Position numbers and translations under genes: made by a program. The notes under the pieces were generated by a model. That model saw only the letters and a program-made list of their open reading frames with translations. It was not told the origin of the DNA and searched no databases. A stretch of DNA of 64,000 nucleotides from Microbacteriaceae bacterium (GTDB lineage Bacteria; Actinomycetota; Actinomycetes; Actinomycetales; Microbacteriaceae): positions 1-64,000 of the forward strand of contig JAIXXG010000133.1 of the NCBI GenBank assembly GCA_027490915.1, given 5' to 3'. The first letter of the stretch is position 1, and every line of letters begins with the position of its first letter. Positions 24,104 to 33,130 of this stretch are shown piece after piece.

Positions 24104-25218
24104 GCGCCCAGTCTGGCACTCGGGCTGCGTCGCGGCAGGGCGGCATCGATCGTGCCCGCCAGAGCGGCCTCGAGCGGTCCGCGCCGGCCGAGGCGGTCGC
24201 ACACCAGCCCGAGGGCGATGCCCGCGATCGCGAGCACGATCAGCAGCGGGATGCCCACCGCGGGCTCGAACAGCCCCGCGGGGCCGAGCGGCTCGAGCAG
24301 GGCGATCACCACCACATGGCCGACGTACACGGTCAGCGCCACGCGTCCGAGCGCGGCGAGCGGCGCGCCAGCGAGCGCGACCGCGCGCGGTGTTCCCGGT
24401 CTGTCGAGCAGCAGCAGCGCGCCGCCGATGATCGCGATCGCCAGGCCGCCCGCGCCGAGCAGCTCGGCCGTCGTGCCGCTGTGCGCGGTCGCGTCCACCC
24501 CCGGCAGCACGGCCGCGGCGCCGTAGCCGGCGAGGCTCGCGGTCGCGCCGAGGCCGAGCATGAGCAGCCGCACGCGGCGATGCTGCAGCCCGCTGCGCGC
24601 GGCGAGCAGGCCCGCCAGCAGCAGCGGCAGCCAGAGCAGCACCGGGTAGTAGCCGGTCACCAGCCAGTCGAGGGCGAGTGAGCCGGCGTCGGCCGCTGCG
24701 ACCGGTCCGCTCGGGCCGAGGCCGGTGAGCTCGACGACGCGGTCGCGCACGAGCGGCGCGGTGACGAGCAGGGCCGCGGCGGTCGCCGCGATCACCGCCC
24801 GCCCGGCGAACAGCAGCGGCACGAGCAGCAGGAACAGGAGGCCGTAAGCGTCGAGGATGATCGCGATGCCGCTGGGGAGCATCCACAGCAGCACGCCCGC
24901 CATCAGCAGCAGCACCGCGCGCAGCGCCAACCGGGCCCGCGCGCGCCCGCGGTGGGCCGTCGGGGGAGCGTCGCCGCCGCTGATGAGGCCGAGCGCGACC
25001 CCGGCAACGACGGCGAAGAGCACCGAGGGGCGGCCGTCGACGAGCAGCTCAGCGGGCTCGGCGCCGCGCGGCCAGGTGTGGGCGGCCATCATGCCGAGCA
25101 CGGCGAGCCCCCGCGCGGCGTCGACGCCCTGCAGGCGCGCGGCGGCGCGGGGGAGAGCGGAGCCCGGGGCCGCCGGCGCGGCGTGCCCCGGGCCCGAGGA
25201 GGTGCTGATGGTCGTCAG
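24100..25218 (-). CDS. Polytopic membrane protein, acyltransferase-like (DUF1624/DUF418 type)
   Basis: About ten transmembrane helices. The N-terminal block GVDAARGLAVLGMMAAHTWP matches the conserved start of this acyltransferase-like membrane family, whose members modify surface polymers. The first conventional start (GTG 25101) would cut that block in half, so translation probably starts upstream at a rare codon: CTG 25218, directly after the pspA TAG and giving MTTISTSSGPG, or CTG 25134. The PspA stop closes the frame upstream. Translational coupling to pspA would explain a weak start. The gene overlaps the arginase-like gene (ATGA). End is firm; start is uncertain. Confidence 0.8.
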   Translation of the reverse strand: MTTISTSSGPGHAAPAAPGSALPRAAARLQGVDAARGLAVLGMMAAHTWPRGAEPAELLVDGRPSVLFAVVAGVALGLISGGDAPPTAHRGRARARLALRAVLLLMAGVLLWMLPSGIAIILDAYGLLFLLLVPLLFAGRAVIAATAAALLVTAPLVRDRVVELTGLGPSGPVAAADAGSLALDWLVTGYYPVLLWLPLLLAGLLAARSGLQHRRVRLLMLGLGATASLAGYGAAAVLPGVDATAHSGTTAELLGAGGLAIAIIGGALLLLDRPGTPRAVALAGAPLAALGRVALTVYVGHVVVIALLEPLGPAGLFEPAVGIPLLIVLAIAGIALGLVCDRLGRRGPLEAALAGTIDAALPRRSPSARLGA

Positions 25219-25221
25219 CCC

Positions 25222-25956
25222 CTACTGGCCGATGGCCTGCTGCGCGCCGCCCGACTTGAGGGCGGCGAGGCGCGCCTCGATCTCGGTCTGGGTGCCGAGG
25301 TCCTCCAGCGACTCGAACTGCGCGTCGAGGGTCGACGCCGCGAGCTCCTGCTGCCCGAGCACCTTGGCCTCCTCGCGGCGGATCTTCTCCTCGAAGCGGC
25401 CCAGCTCGCTCGTCGGGTCCATGATGTCGATGCTCTTCACGGCGTCGATGACCTGGCTCTGCGCGTCGGCGATCTTGGCGCGGGCGATCAGCTGGTCGCG
25501 CTGCGAGCGCAGCTCGTTGAGCTTGCCCTTCATCGCCTCGAGGCCGCCCTTGAGCTTGTCGACGATCTCGGTCTGGCTGGCGATCGTCGGCTCGACGGCC
25601 TTCGCCTCGCTCTCGGCCTGCAGCTGCTTGCCGAGAGCCACCTTCGCGAGGTTGTCGAACTTGTCGGCGTCGGCGGTGTTGCCCGCGGCCCGCAGCTCGT
25701 CGGCCTTGGTGCTCGCGGCGACGGCCTTGCGGCCCCAGTCCTGCGCGGCCGCGACATCCTCCGCGTAGTCCTGCTCGAGCAGGCGAAGGTTGCCGATCGT
25801 CTGCGCGATGGCCGCCTCGGCCTCCTGGATGCTCGCGGTGTAGTCGCGCACCATCTGGTCGAGCATCTTCTCGGGGTCTTCCGCCGCGTCGAGCAGCGCG
25901 TGGATGTTGGCCTTCGCCAGCTGGGCGATGCGGCCGAAGATGGACTGCTTGCTCAT
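25222..25956 (-). CDS. pspA: PspA/IM30 family membrane-stress protein
   Basis: A 244-residue, almost fully helical coiled-coil protein. The N-terminal SIFGRIAQLAKANIHALLDAAEDPEKMLDQMVRDY is the amphipathic membrane-binding helix and the conserved PspA opening (FxR...KA.....ED.....Q...); the rest is heptad-rich. PspA/IM30 proteins form ESCRT-III-like assemblies that shield damaged membrane. AGGAAGGCACC precedes the ATG. It follows the TPM-domain gene by 56 bases and abuts the acyltransferase-like gene, suggesting one envelope-stress operon. Confidence 0.95.
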   Translation of the reverse strand: MSKQSIFGRIAQLAKANIHALLDAAEDPEKMLDQMVRDYTASIQEAEAAIAQTIGNLRLLEQDYAEDVAAAQDWGRKAVAASTKADELRAAGNTADADKFDNLAKVALGKQLQAESEAKAVEPTIASQTEIVDKLKGGLEAMKGKLNELRSQRDQLIARAKIADAQSQVIDAVKSIDIMDPTSELGRFEEKIRREEAKVLGQQELAASTLDAQFESLEDLGTQTEIEARLAALKSGGAQQAIGQ

Positions 25957-26012
25957 GTGTGGTGCCTTCCTGTCGGTGGTTCGCTGGTCTCGAGGTCGGG
26001 TCGAGGGGGGTG

Positions 26013-28109
26013 TCAGAAGCGGCCGCCGCCTCCGCGGCGACCGGAGGAACGGGGGGCGGATGACCGGCGCGCGCCACCCGAGGGGCGACCCCCGCTGCCG
26101 CCGAAGCGCGGTCGTGAGCCGCCGCCTCCGAACCCGCCGCCGAAGCCGCCGCCGGAGCGTCCGCCGCCGCCCCCGCTCAGCAGGCCGCCGATGAGGCCGC
26201 CGATGATCGCGTCGCCGACGCCCGAGCCGCCGCTGCCGCCGAGTCCGCCGATCGGGCCGCTCGGCGCGAGCGCCGCCTGCCGGTCGCCCTCGGCCGCCTG
26301 CATCGCCTGCCCGGCGTGGTCGAGCGCCCGCTGCGCCGCCTGCAGCGCCGCGGCGGGGTCGCTCGCCTGCTGCTGCAGCGCCAGCGATTCCTGCGCCTGC
26401 GCCTCGGCCAGCCGTGAACGGGCGGCCGCGCCGATGGTGCCGCGATTCGCGGCGATGAAGTCGGCGGCGGTCTGGATGCGCGCCGACGCCGAGGCGAGCG
26501 TGCGCTCCAGCGCGGCCTCGGCCTTGGCGCGCCGCTCCGCCTCCTCGCGCGCGCCCGCCAGGGCGGTGTCGAGCGCGCGGTCGGCCACCACGATGCGCTC
26601 GAGCGCGGCGATCGGGTCGTCGGCGGGCGCTGCCGCGAGAGCCTTCTCGGCGGCCGTGACCGCGCTCGCGAGGGCCGCCCCCGCCGCGCCGGCGTCGAGG
26701 CCGGCCGCCGCGGCGATGCCCGACCGCAGGTCGTCCTGCTGGGCCACCAGAGCGGTGCGGGCCGCCGCCAGGTTGTCCGCGAGCGACTGCACGCTCGCCG
26801 TCGCGGCGGTCAGCTGCGCGAGGGCCAGCTGCGCCGAGCGCACATCGATCGCGGCCTCGCTCGTCGAGCCGGCCGTCTGCTTCTGCGCGGCCTCGGCGAG
26901 CTCGGTGTCGATGAGCGCGAGCAGGCGGCGGGCCTGAGCGGGAGCATCCGTCACGCTCGCGAGGGCGCTCGCCGCGAACTCGCCGCGCAGACGCTCGACC
27001 GTGGACGCGGCGGTCTCGATCGCGGCCGGGGCGGCCCCGCGACCTTTCGTGACCTCGGCGATCGCCGCGGGCAGGTCGCTCTCGACATCGCGCAGGGCCT
27101 CGAAGGCCTCCTCCTGCGCTTCGAGCAGGTCGTCGGCCTCATCGCACGCGGTGATGATCGCGAGCAGCGTCGCGCGCTTCTGCTCGTCGGTCTCGGGGTT
27201 CTCGTCATCGAGCTCGCGCCGCAGTCGGAACGCCTCGGCGACCAGCTCTTTCGCGCGCGTCAGCGCCGTGCGGAACCCCTCGGTGGGGGCCGCTCCGAAC
27301 TGGGCCTCGGCGAACCCGAGCTCCTGCTCGCTGGTGGTGAGCGCGTCGTCGACCTGCACGAGGCGGCGCGAGGCCGTCTGGTCGAGCTCGGCGATCGACT
27401 GCCGGTCGACGGCGGCCGTGACGGGGCCCTTCTTGCGGCGCGCGCGGGCGATCAGGTACCAGGCGATGCCGATGCCGCCCGCCCCGAGCGCGATCGGCAC
27501 GATCGGGATGCCCCCGCCCTCGTCGGCCGCCTCCTCACCCGCCGGCGGCGTCGTTCCGGGGTCGTCGGTTCCGGGCTCCTCCGGCGTGTCGACGGGTTCC
27601 TCCACGGCGGTCAGGGCCGCGGTCAGCGCGTCGGCGTAGGCGATGATGCCGTCGGCCCAGCGGTCGTCGCGCAGCTCGGCGACGAGGGCCTGCTCGGCGT
27701 CGGCCAGCTGCGCATCGGTCGCCGGAAACTCCAGGCCGACGCTCGAGTCGTAGAGGCGGTCGTCGACGGCGATCGCGAGCAGGGCGTCACGATCGCCGAG
27801 GCCCGAGAGCGATGCCGACTGGTCGACCCAGTCGGTGCTGTCGAGGGCATCGTCGAAGCGCTCGACCACGATGACGAAGAGCGAGCCGCCGGCATCGAAC
27901 AGCCGATCGATCGCGTCTTGCACCCGCTGCTCGTCGCCCTCGAGCACCCCGACCTGGTCGAGCACGTAGGCGCCATCGAGGTCGGTCGGGGGAGCCGCCA
28001 CGGCGGGCGTCGCGGAGGCGAGCAGCAGGCCGGCGGCGAGAGCGCCGACCGTGAGGGCCCGGGCGCGGCGCGAGCGCGCATCCCGCGTCGTTGCCTGCCG
28101 CTGCGTCAT
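26013..28109 (-). CDS. TPM-domain membrane protein with coiled coil and Gly-rich tail
   Basis: A 698-residue protein: signal peptide (about 16-39), extracytoplasmic TPM domain (about 43-165, with LDGAYVLDQVGVLEGDE and DRLYDSSVGLEF), Pro/Glu linker, one transmembrane helix (about 203-222) with RARRKK on the cytoplasmic side, a 350-residue Ala/Glu-rich coiled coil, and a Gly-rich tail (about 635-698) ending in Arg-Phe. TPM domains resemble phosphatases and chaperones of photosystem and respiratory assembly. Similar TPM proteins commonly neighbour pspA in actinobacteria; a role in membrane-protein quality control is inferred. The tail resembles low-complexity regions that self-associate. Confidence 0.92.
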   Translation of the reverse strand: MTQRQATTRDARSRRARALTVGALAAGLLLASATPAVAAPPTDLDGAYVLDQVGVLEGDEQRVQDAIDRLFDAGGSLFVIVVERFDDALDSTDWVDQSASLSGLGDRDALLAIAVDDRLYDSSVGLEFPATDAQLADAEQALVAELRDDRWADGIIAYADALTAALTAVEEPVDTPEEPGTDDPGTTPPAGEEAADEGGGIPIVPIALGAGGIGIAWYLIARARRKKGPVTAAVDRQSIAELDQTASRRLVQVDDALTTSEQELGFAEAQFGAAPTEGFRTALTRAKELVAEAFRLRRELDDENPETDEQKRATLLAIITACDEADDLLEAQEEAFEALRDVESDLPAAIAEVTKGRGAAPAAIETAASTVERLRGEFAASALASVTDAPAQARRLLALIDTELAEAAQKQTAGSTSEAAIDVRSAQLALAQLTAATASVQSLADNLAAARTALVAQQDDLRSGIAAAAGLDAGAAGAALASAVTAAEKALAAAPADDPIAALERIVVADRALDTALAGAREEAERRAKAEAALERTLASASARIQTAADFIAANRGTIGAAARSRLAEAQAQESLALQQQASDPAAALQAAQRALDHAGQAMQAAEGDRQAALAPSGPIGGLGGSGGSGVGDAIIGGLIGGLLSGGGGGRSGGGFGGGFGGGGSRPRFGGSGGRPSGGARRSSAPRSSGRRGGGGRF

Positions 28110-28234
28110 CGCGTGCCCTCCGCCGGTTCGGGTGACGGCGCCGTCGCAGAGCGCGGCGGTGCTGGTGCCGCGATTCTAGCCAGCAGGGGTAGCCGCGCGT
28201 CGAGCGGATCTCGACACCATCGCGGCCCGCCGTG

Positions 28235-29017
28235 TCACTCGACGCGCAGCGGGCCGGCGAGCGTCAGCAGGCTCAGGAGGGCTTCGCCAGGGCTCACTGC
28301 GACCTCGACGCTGACCAGAACGCTGTAGTCGCCCGCCGGCAGCGGGCTGCCGTCCTGGCACGACACGGTGAGCAGCGACACGGGCACATCGAGAGAGACG
28401 CCCGGGTCGAGCGCGGCCGACAGAGCGACATCCGCCACGATCGTGCCCTCGCCGACGATCAGCCCGTCGCGCACGAGGGCGGCGGATGCGGCCGAGCGCG
28501 TCTGCACGAGCTGCACGGTGTCGGTCTCGTTGATGATGCGCACGACCCCGCTCGCCGACGGCGGCTCGGTCGTGCCGAACTGCCCGATGCCGCTCTCGAC
28601 GCTCGACGGCAGCGTGGCGTCGAGGCGCAGGCGCGGGTCACCGTCGGCGGCGTCGTCGACGGGGGCGCCGCAGGCCAGGGCGTCGACGCGCGCGAGGTCG
28701 TCGCCCTCGGGCGCCGCCCCTCCGCCGTCAGTCGTGCCGAGCGACTCGGGCTGTGCGTCGGGGGCCAGGGCGTCTCCGGCCGGAGCGTCGGCCGACTCGC
28801 CCGCCGCGATGAGGGCGGGCGGCGCGAGCGCGCCCACCGCGAGACCGCCGAGCCCGAGGCTGCCGACGAGCGCGAGCGCGCCGACGCCGATCAGGCGCGG
28901 GCGGCGTCGCGCGCGGGCGGCGCGGGCCACCGCCTCCACATCGATGGCGGATGCGCGCGGCGCGTTCGCCGCCGCATCGTCGCGCAGCGCGCGCCCGAGG
29001 TCATCCAAGCCGGACAT
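28235..29017 (-). CDS. Membrane protein partner of the ECF sigma factor (possible anti-sigma)
   Basis: A 260-residue protein with a cytoplasmic N-terminus of about 40 residues, one transmembrane helix (about 42-66) and an extracytoplasmic domain with two Cys (LACGAP and VSCQDG). The start overlaps the 3' end of the ECF sigma gene by 17 bases and both are on one strand, the usual layout for sigma/anti-sigma pairs. The cytoplasmic part is short and lacks the HxxxCxxC zinc motif of ZAS anti-sigma factors, so the anti-sigma role is inference from context. Confidence 0.8.
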   Translation of the reverse strand: MSGLDDLGRALRDDAAANAPRASAIDVEAVARAARARRRPRLIGVGALALVGSLGLGGLAVGALAPPALIAAGESADAPAGDALAPDAQPESLGTTDGGGAAPEGDDLARVDALACGAPVDDAADGDPRLRLDATLPSSVESGIGQFGTTEPPSASGVVRIINETDTVQLVQTRSAASAALVRDGLIVGEGTIVADVALSAALDPGVSLDVPVSLLTVSCQDGSPLPAGDYSVLVSVEVAVSPGEALLSLLTLAGPLRVE

Positions 29018-29567
29018 TGCGCCCTCCTCCGGGCTCGGCGAGCGCGGTCGCGAGCTTCGCGAGCCCGTCGCTCAGATAGCGCTTGACCGCCCCGGCGCTG
29101 ATGCCGAGGTCGGCGGCGATGTCGTCGACCTTCAGGTCGCCGTAGTAGCGCAGCACGACGCACGCCCGCTCGCGGGGGCTCAGGCCGTCGAGCTGCGCGC
29201 GCAGGTCGATGCGCGCATCCGTCGCCGCGTCGGGAGCCTCGGCCAGCTCGGCGCGCGCGAGCAGCGGGGCCGCCGCCCGCCACCGCGCCGCGCGCCGGCC
29301 GCGGTCGAGCCAGGCGCTCGCGATCGCCCGCCGCACGTATGCTTCGGCGCGCTCGATGGCGAAGCCGTTGCGCAGGCGGCCGAAGGTGGCGACGAGCCCG
29401 GTCTGCACGAGGTCGGCGGCATCGTCGGCGTTGCCGCACAGGATGTACGCGTAGCGCGTCAGGGCGTCGCCGCGCTCGGCGACGAGCGTCGCGAGCGTGC
29501 GCTCCCACTCCGCCTGCTGCGTCGGCACCGTCCTGCCCTCCCCGGCGCGCGGGTGCGCACCGGACAT
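29001..29567 (-). CDS. RNA polymerase ECF-type sigma factor
   Basis: A 188-residue sigma-70 family factor with region 2 (YAYILCGNADDAADLVQTGLV, then AEAYVRRAIASAWLDRGRR, about 40-95) and region 4 (LSPRERACVVLRYYGDLKVDDIAADLGISAGAVKRYLSDGLAKL, about 128-172) and nothing between, as in ECF factors. The GISAGAVKRYLSDGL helix-turn-helix resembles the actinobacterial SigE/SigK-like group. It overlaps its probable membrane partner gene. Just upstream a 6-bp hairpin (ACCGCG-N6-CGCGGT, 29579-29596) lies in the promoter region. The stimulus is not known. Confidence 0.93.
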   Translation of the reverse strand: MSGAHPRAGEGRTVPTQQAEWERTLATLVAERGDALTRYAYILCGNADDAADLVQTGLVATFGRLRNGFAIERAEAYVRRAIASAWLDRGRRAARWRAAAPLLARAELAEAPDAATDARIDLRAQLDGLSPRERACVVLRYYGDLKVDDIAADLGISAGAVKRYLSDGLAKLATALAEPGGGRNVRLG

Positions 29568-29578
29568 ACCCTTCCAGA

Positions 29579-29596
29579 ACCGCGCGAGAGCGCGGT
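29579..29596. repeat. Inverted repeat upstream of the ECF sigma gene
   Basis: ACCGCG and CGCGGT with a 6-base spacer, 12 bases upstream of the sigma gene ATG. It could be an operator or a leader hairpin; no clear ECF-type promoter was recognised around it. Confidence 0.45.
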
Positions 29597-29662
29597 CTCA
29601 CCCTCTCAGACGACGGAACGCCCGAGAACGTTGGGGGAGGGCAGATCGGGGATGCGGTGGCC

Positions 29663-31543
29663 TCAGCCGCGCGCGGCCTCGAGGCGCCCGCGCAGCAGCG
29701 CGAGCTGCCGCTGCAGCTCGACCGGCAGGCGCTCGCCGAAGCTCGCGAAGAAGCGCTCGATGTCGTCCGCTTCCGCCAGGAAGGCCTCGGGGTCGACGCG
29801 GAAGAGCTCCTCGAGCGCGGCGTCATCGATCTCGATGCCGTCGAGGGTGAGACCACCCGGCATCGGCAGCGAGCCGATCGGCGAGTCGACCGCGCCGACC
29901 TGGCCGTCGATGCGCGCCACCATCCACTCGAGAACGCGGGCGTTGTCGCCGAAGCCCGGCCAGAGGAACGAGCCGTCGGCGCCCTTCCGGAACCAGTTCA
30001 CCTGGAACACGCGCGGCACCCGGGCCGACCGCCGCAGCCGGCGACCGAAGTCGAGCCAGTGCGCGAAGTAGTCGGCCATGTTGTAGCCGGCGAAGGGCAG
30101 CATCGCGAACGGGTCGCGGCGCAGCTCGCCGACGGTGCCTTCGGCGGCCGCCGTCTGCTCGGAAGCGATCGTGGCGCCCATGAAGACACCGTGATCCCAG
30201 TCGCGCGCCTCTACCACCAAGGGCACGTTGCTGGCTCGGCGGCCGCCGAAGATGATGGCGTCGATCACGACGCCCTCCGGGTCGTCCCAGTCCTCGGCGA
30301 TCGAGGGGCACTGCCGGGCCGACACGGTGAATCGGGAGTTCGGGTGGGCGGCCGGGCGGCCGCTCGCGGGGGTCCACTGCTCGCCGCGCCAGTCCGTCAG
30401 GCTGGCGGGCTTCTCATCGGTGAGCCCCTCCCACCACACGTCGCCCTCGGGGGTCGTGGCGACGTTCGTGAAGATCGTGTTGCCCCACAGCGCGTCGACC
30501 GCGGTGGGGTTGGTGCGCAGGCCGGTGCCGGGCGCCACGCCGAAGAAGCCGGCCTCGGGGTTGATGGCGCGCAGGCGGCCGTCGGCGCCGATCCACAGCC
30601 AGGCGATGTCGTCGCCGATGGTCTCGACCGTCCAGCCGGGCAGGGTCGGCGTCATCATCGCCATGTTCGTCTTGCCGCACGCGCTCGGGAAGGCCGCGGC
30701 GAAGTGGTAGCTGCGCCCGGTCGGCGGGGTGACCTTGATGAGCAGCATGTGCTCGGCGAGCCAGCCCTCCTCGCGGGCCATGACCGAGGCGATGCGCAGC
30801 GCGTAGGCCTTCTTGGCGAGGATCGCGTTGCCGCCGTAGGCCGAGCCGTACGACCAGATCTCGCGGGTCTCGGGGAAGTGCACGATGTACTTGGTGTCGT
30901 TGCAGGGCCACGGCACGTCGGCCTGGCCCGGGGCGAGCGGTGCGCCGACGCTGTGCACGGCGGGCACCCAGGATGCTCCGCGGGCGATCTGCTCGAGCGC
31001 GGCATCCCCCATGCGGGTCATGGTGCCGACGCTCACGACGACGTACGGCGAGTCGGTCAGCTGCACGCCGAACCGCGCCATGGGCGACCCGATGGGGCCC
31101 ATCGCGAAGGGCACGACGTACATCGTGCGCCCGCGCATGGCGCCGCGGAACACGCCCCGCAGCTCGGCGCGCATCGCGGCCGGCTCGCGCCAGTTGTTGG
31201 TCGGGCCGGCGTCGGCCTCGTCGTCGGTGCAGATGAAGGTGCGGCTCTCGAGCCGGGCGACGTCGCTCTCGGCCGAGCGCGCGATGAACGAGTAGGGGCG
31301 CAGGTCGGGGTTCAGCTGCTCGATGGTGCCGTTGGTGACGAGCAGCTGCAGCAGCTCGTGGCGCTCGCGCGTCGAGCCGTCGACCCAGACGATCTCGGCG
31401 GGCTCGAGCAGGGCGGCCTGCTCGGCCACCCAGGCCTGCACCTCGGCGGGGCGCACGACGACGCGCTCGGCGACGGGCGCGGCGGTGCGCGCGGCGACCA
31501 CGGGAACAGGGCCGGTGGTGCGGGGGCGGTCGAGCAGTGTCAT
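29663..31543 (-). CDS. pckG: Phosphoenolpyruvate carboxykinase (GTP)
   Basis: A 626-residue GTP-dependent PEP carboxykinase, which turns oxaloacetate and GTP into PEP, GDP and CO2 as the first step of gluconeogenesis. The mobile active-site/P-loop segment FPSACGKTN (285-293) contains the reactive Cys; [10 protein letters not shown] (236-245) holds metal and substrate residues, [10 protein letters not shown] and IGDDIAW follow in usual order, and [12 protein letters not shown] is near residue 440. Length is normal. ATG 31543 was preferred to GTG 31558 because GAGGGAGA then lies at good ribosome-site spacing. It diverges from a RamB-like regulator, the shared 112-base region holding a perfect palindrome. 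Confidence 0.97.
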   Translation of the reverse strand: MTLLDRPRTTGPVPVVAARTAAPVAERVVVRPAEVQAWVAEQAALLEPAEIVWVDGSTRERHELLQLLVTNGTIEQLNPDLRPYSFIARSAESDVARLESRTFICTDDEADAGPTNNWREPAAMRAELRGVFRGAMRGRTMYVVPFAMGPIGSPMARFGVQLTDSPYVVVSVGTMTRMGDAALEQIARGASWVPAVHSVGAPLAPGQADVPWPCNDTKYIVHFPETREIWSYGSAYGGNAILAKKAYALRIASVMAREEGWLAEHMLLIKVTPPTGRSYHFAAAFPSACGKTNMAMMTPTLPGWTVETIGDDIAWLWIGADGRLRAINPEAGFFGVAPGTGLRTNPTAVDALWGNTIFTNVATTPEGDVWWEGLTDEKPASLTDWRGEQWTPASGRPAAHPNSRFTVSARQCPSIAEDWDDPEGVVIDAIIFGGRRASNVPLVVEARDWDHGVFMGATIASEQTAAAEGTVGELRRDPFAMLPFAGYNMADYFAHWLDFGRRLRRSARVPRVFQVNWFRKGADGSFLWPGFGDNARVLEWMVARIDGQVGAVDSPIGSLPMPGGLTLDGIEIDDAALEELFRVDPEAFLAEADDIERFFASFGERLPVELQRQLALLRGRLEAARG

Positions 31544-31621
31544 GGCGGTCTCCCTCACGAGATTTCCTGCGATATCCCCATGCTGGCCCTCCTCAGCGGG
31601 TGGTTCAGCCCGAATCGAGTG

Positions 31622-31641
31622 GAAAGAACAGCCGTTCTTTC
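31622..31641. promoter_or_regulatory. Palindromic operator candidate between pckG and the RamB-like regulator
   Basis: GAAAGAAC and GTTCTTTC separated by AGCC form a perfect 8-bp inverted repeat. It lies between a 4/6 match to TTGACA (TGGAAA, 31620-31625) and a TATGGT -10 (31644-31649) for the regulator gene, which would start transcription at or next to its GTG (31656). A repressor bound here would block that promoter and could reach the divergent pckG promoter. Confidence 0.7.
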
Positions 31642-31655
31642 GATATGGTCAAGCC

Positions 31656-33095
31656 GTGAGCGACCTCGTGACCCTCGGCCAGCGCATCCGGCACTACCGC
31701 ACCGCGGCGGGCCTGACCCTCGACCAGCTCGGCGACCGCGTCGGTGTCGCCGGCAGCCAGCTCTCGCTCATGGAGAACGGACGGCGCGAGCCGCGCGTGA
31801 CGCTGCTGACCGCGATCGGCACCGAGCTGGGGGTGACGCTCGCCGACCTGCTCGACACCACGCCGCCGACGCCGCGCGCCGCCCTCGAGATCGAGCTCGA
31901 GCGCGCGCAGCGCAGCCCGCACTACGCCGGGCTCGGCCTGCCGGTCGTGCGCGCGGGCCGGTCGATGCCGGACGACGTGCTCGAGTCGCTCGTCGGCCTG
32001 CATCGCGCCCTGCTCGAGCGCGAGCGCCAGGCCATCGCGACGCCCGAGGAGGCCCGCCGCGCCAACACCGCGCAGCGCCTGCACATGCGCACGCTCGACA
32101 ACTACCTGCCCGACATCGAGGAGCTCGCTCAGCAGGTGGTGCGCGAGTCGGGCCACGTGAGCGGCGCGCTCACCCACCGCGAAGTCGGCCTCATGGCGCA
32201 GAAGCTCGGCTTCGAGCTCGTCTACGTCAACGACCTGCCGCACTCGGCCCGGTCGGTCACCGATCTCGACAACGGCCGCATCTACCTGCCGCCCGCGTCG
32301 ATCCCCGGCGGGCACGGTCTGCGATCGATGGCCCTGCAGGCCATCGCGCACCGGCTGCTCGGGCACGAGGTGCCGACGAGCTACGCCGAGTTCCTGCGCC
32401 AGCGGCTCGAGATCAACTACTTCGCGGCGGCCTGCCTCATGCCGCGCGAGCAGTCGGTCGCGTTCCTCAGCCAGGCCAAGGCCGACCGCAACATCGCGGT
32501 CGAAGACTTCCGCGACGCGTTCGGCGTCACCCACGAGGCCGCGGCGCTGCGGTTCACCAACCTCGCCACCAGCCACCTCGACCTGACCGTGCACTTCTTG
32601 CGGGTCGGCGACGACGGTGCGGTCTACAAGGCGTACGAGAACGATGGGCTGCGCCTCCCCGTCGATGTCACGGGCTCGACCGAGGGGCAGCTGGTGTGCC
32701 GCAAATGGAGCGCCCGTGCGGCCTTCGCGCGCACGAACCGCACGACCGAGTACTACCAGTACACCGACACCCCCGAGGGCACGTTCTGGGAGTCGACGCA
32801 GATCGGTACGAGCGCCAGCGACGAGTTCTCGATCACGGTCGGGGTGCCGTTCGCCGACTCGAAGTGGTTCCGCGGCCGCGACACGGTCAACCGCCACCGC
32901 TCGACGTGCCCCGACCCGACGTGCTGCAAGCGGCCCGACGGCGAGCTCGCGACCCGCTGGAAGGGCAAGGTCTGGACGAGCGCGAAGCTGCACGCGCACA
33001 TCCTGTCGCCGCTGCCGAGCGGCACCTTCCCGGGTGTCGACGACCTCGAGCTCTACCGGTTCCTCGAGAGCCACGCGGCCGACGCCGAGCAGTAG
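31656..33095 (+). CDS. XRE-family regulator of carbon metabolism, RamB-like
   Basis: A 479-residue regulator: N-terminal XRE helix-turn-helix (about 5-62, IRHYRTAAGLTLDQLGDRVG and SQLSLMENGRREP), an IrrE/ImmA-like middle domain with HRLLGHE (232-238) and a C-terminal domain with a Cys cluster (Cys348, and CPDPTCC at 418-424) as in the DUF2083 part of short-chain fatty acyl regulators. RamB of Corynebacterium controls acetate, glyoxylate and gluconeogenic genes and represses itself. Here the gene is divergent from pckG with a palindrome between, so control of pckG plus self-repression is a reasonable inference. GTG 31656 follows TATGGT by six bases, suggesting a leaderless message. Confidence 0.93.
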   Translation: MSDLVTLGQRIRHYRTAAGLTLDQLGDRVGVAGSQLSLMENGRREPRVTLLTAIGTELGVTLADLLDTTPPTPRAALEIELERAQRSPHYAGLGLPVVRAGRSMPDDVLESLVGLHRALLERERQAIATPEEARRANTAQRLHMRTLDNYLPDIEELAQQVVRESGHVSGALTHREVGLMAQKLGFELVYVNDLPHSARSVTDLDNGRIYLPPASIPGGHGLRSMALQAIAHRLLGHEVPTSYAEFLRQRLEINYFAAACLMPREQSVAFLSQAKADRNIAVEDFRDAFGVTHEAAALRFTNLATSHLDLTVHFLRVGDDGAVYKAYENDGLRLPVDVTGSTEGQLVCRKWSARAAFARTNRTTEYYQYTDTPEGTFWESTQIGTSASDEFSITVGVPFADSKWFRGRDTVNRHRSTCPDPTCCKRPDGELATRWKGKVWTSAKLHAHILSPLPSGTFPGVDDLELYRFLESHAADAEQ

Positions 33096-33098
33096 CCG

Positions 33099-33130
33099 GC
33101 GCCGAGCGGCAGGGCTCAGGCGCTCGGCGC
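33099..33130. terminator. Bidirectional hairpin terminator between RamB-like and rimK-like genes
   Basis: Perfect 10-bp inverted repeat GCGCCGAGCG / CGCTCGGCGC with a 12-base loop. The loop includes the stop codon of the rimK-like gene (33116-33118); the RamB-like stop is just upstream. Confidence 0.8.
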
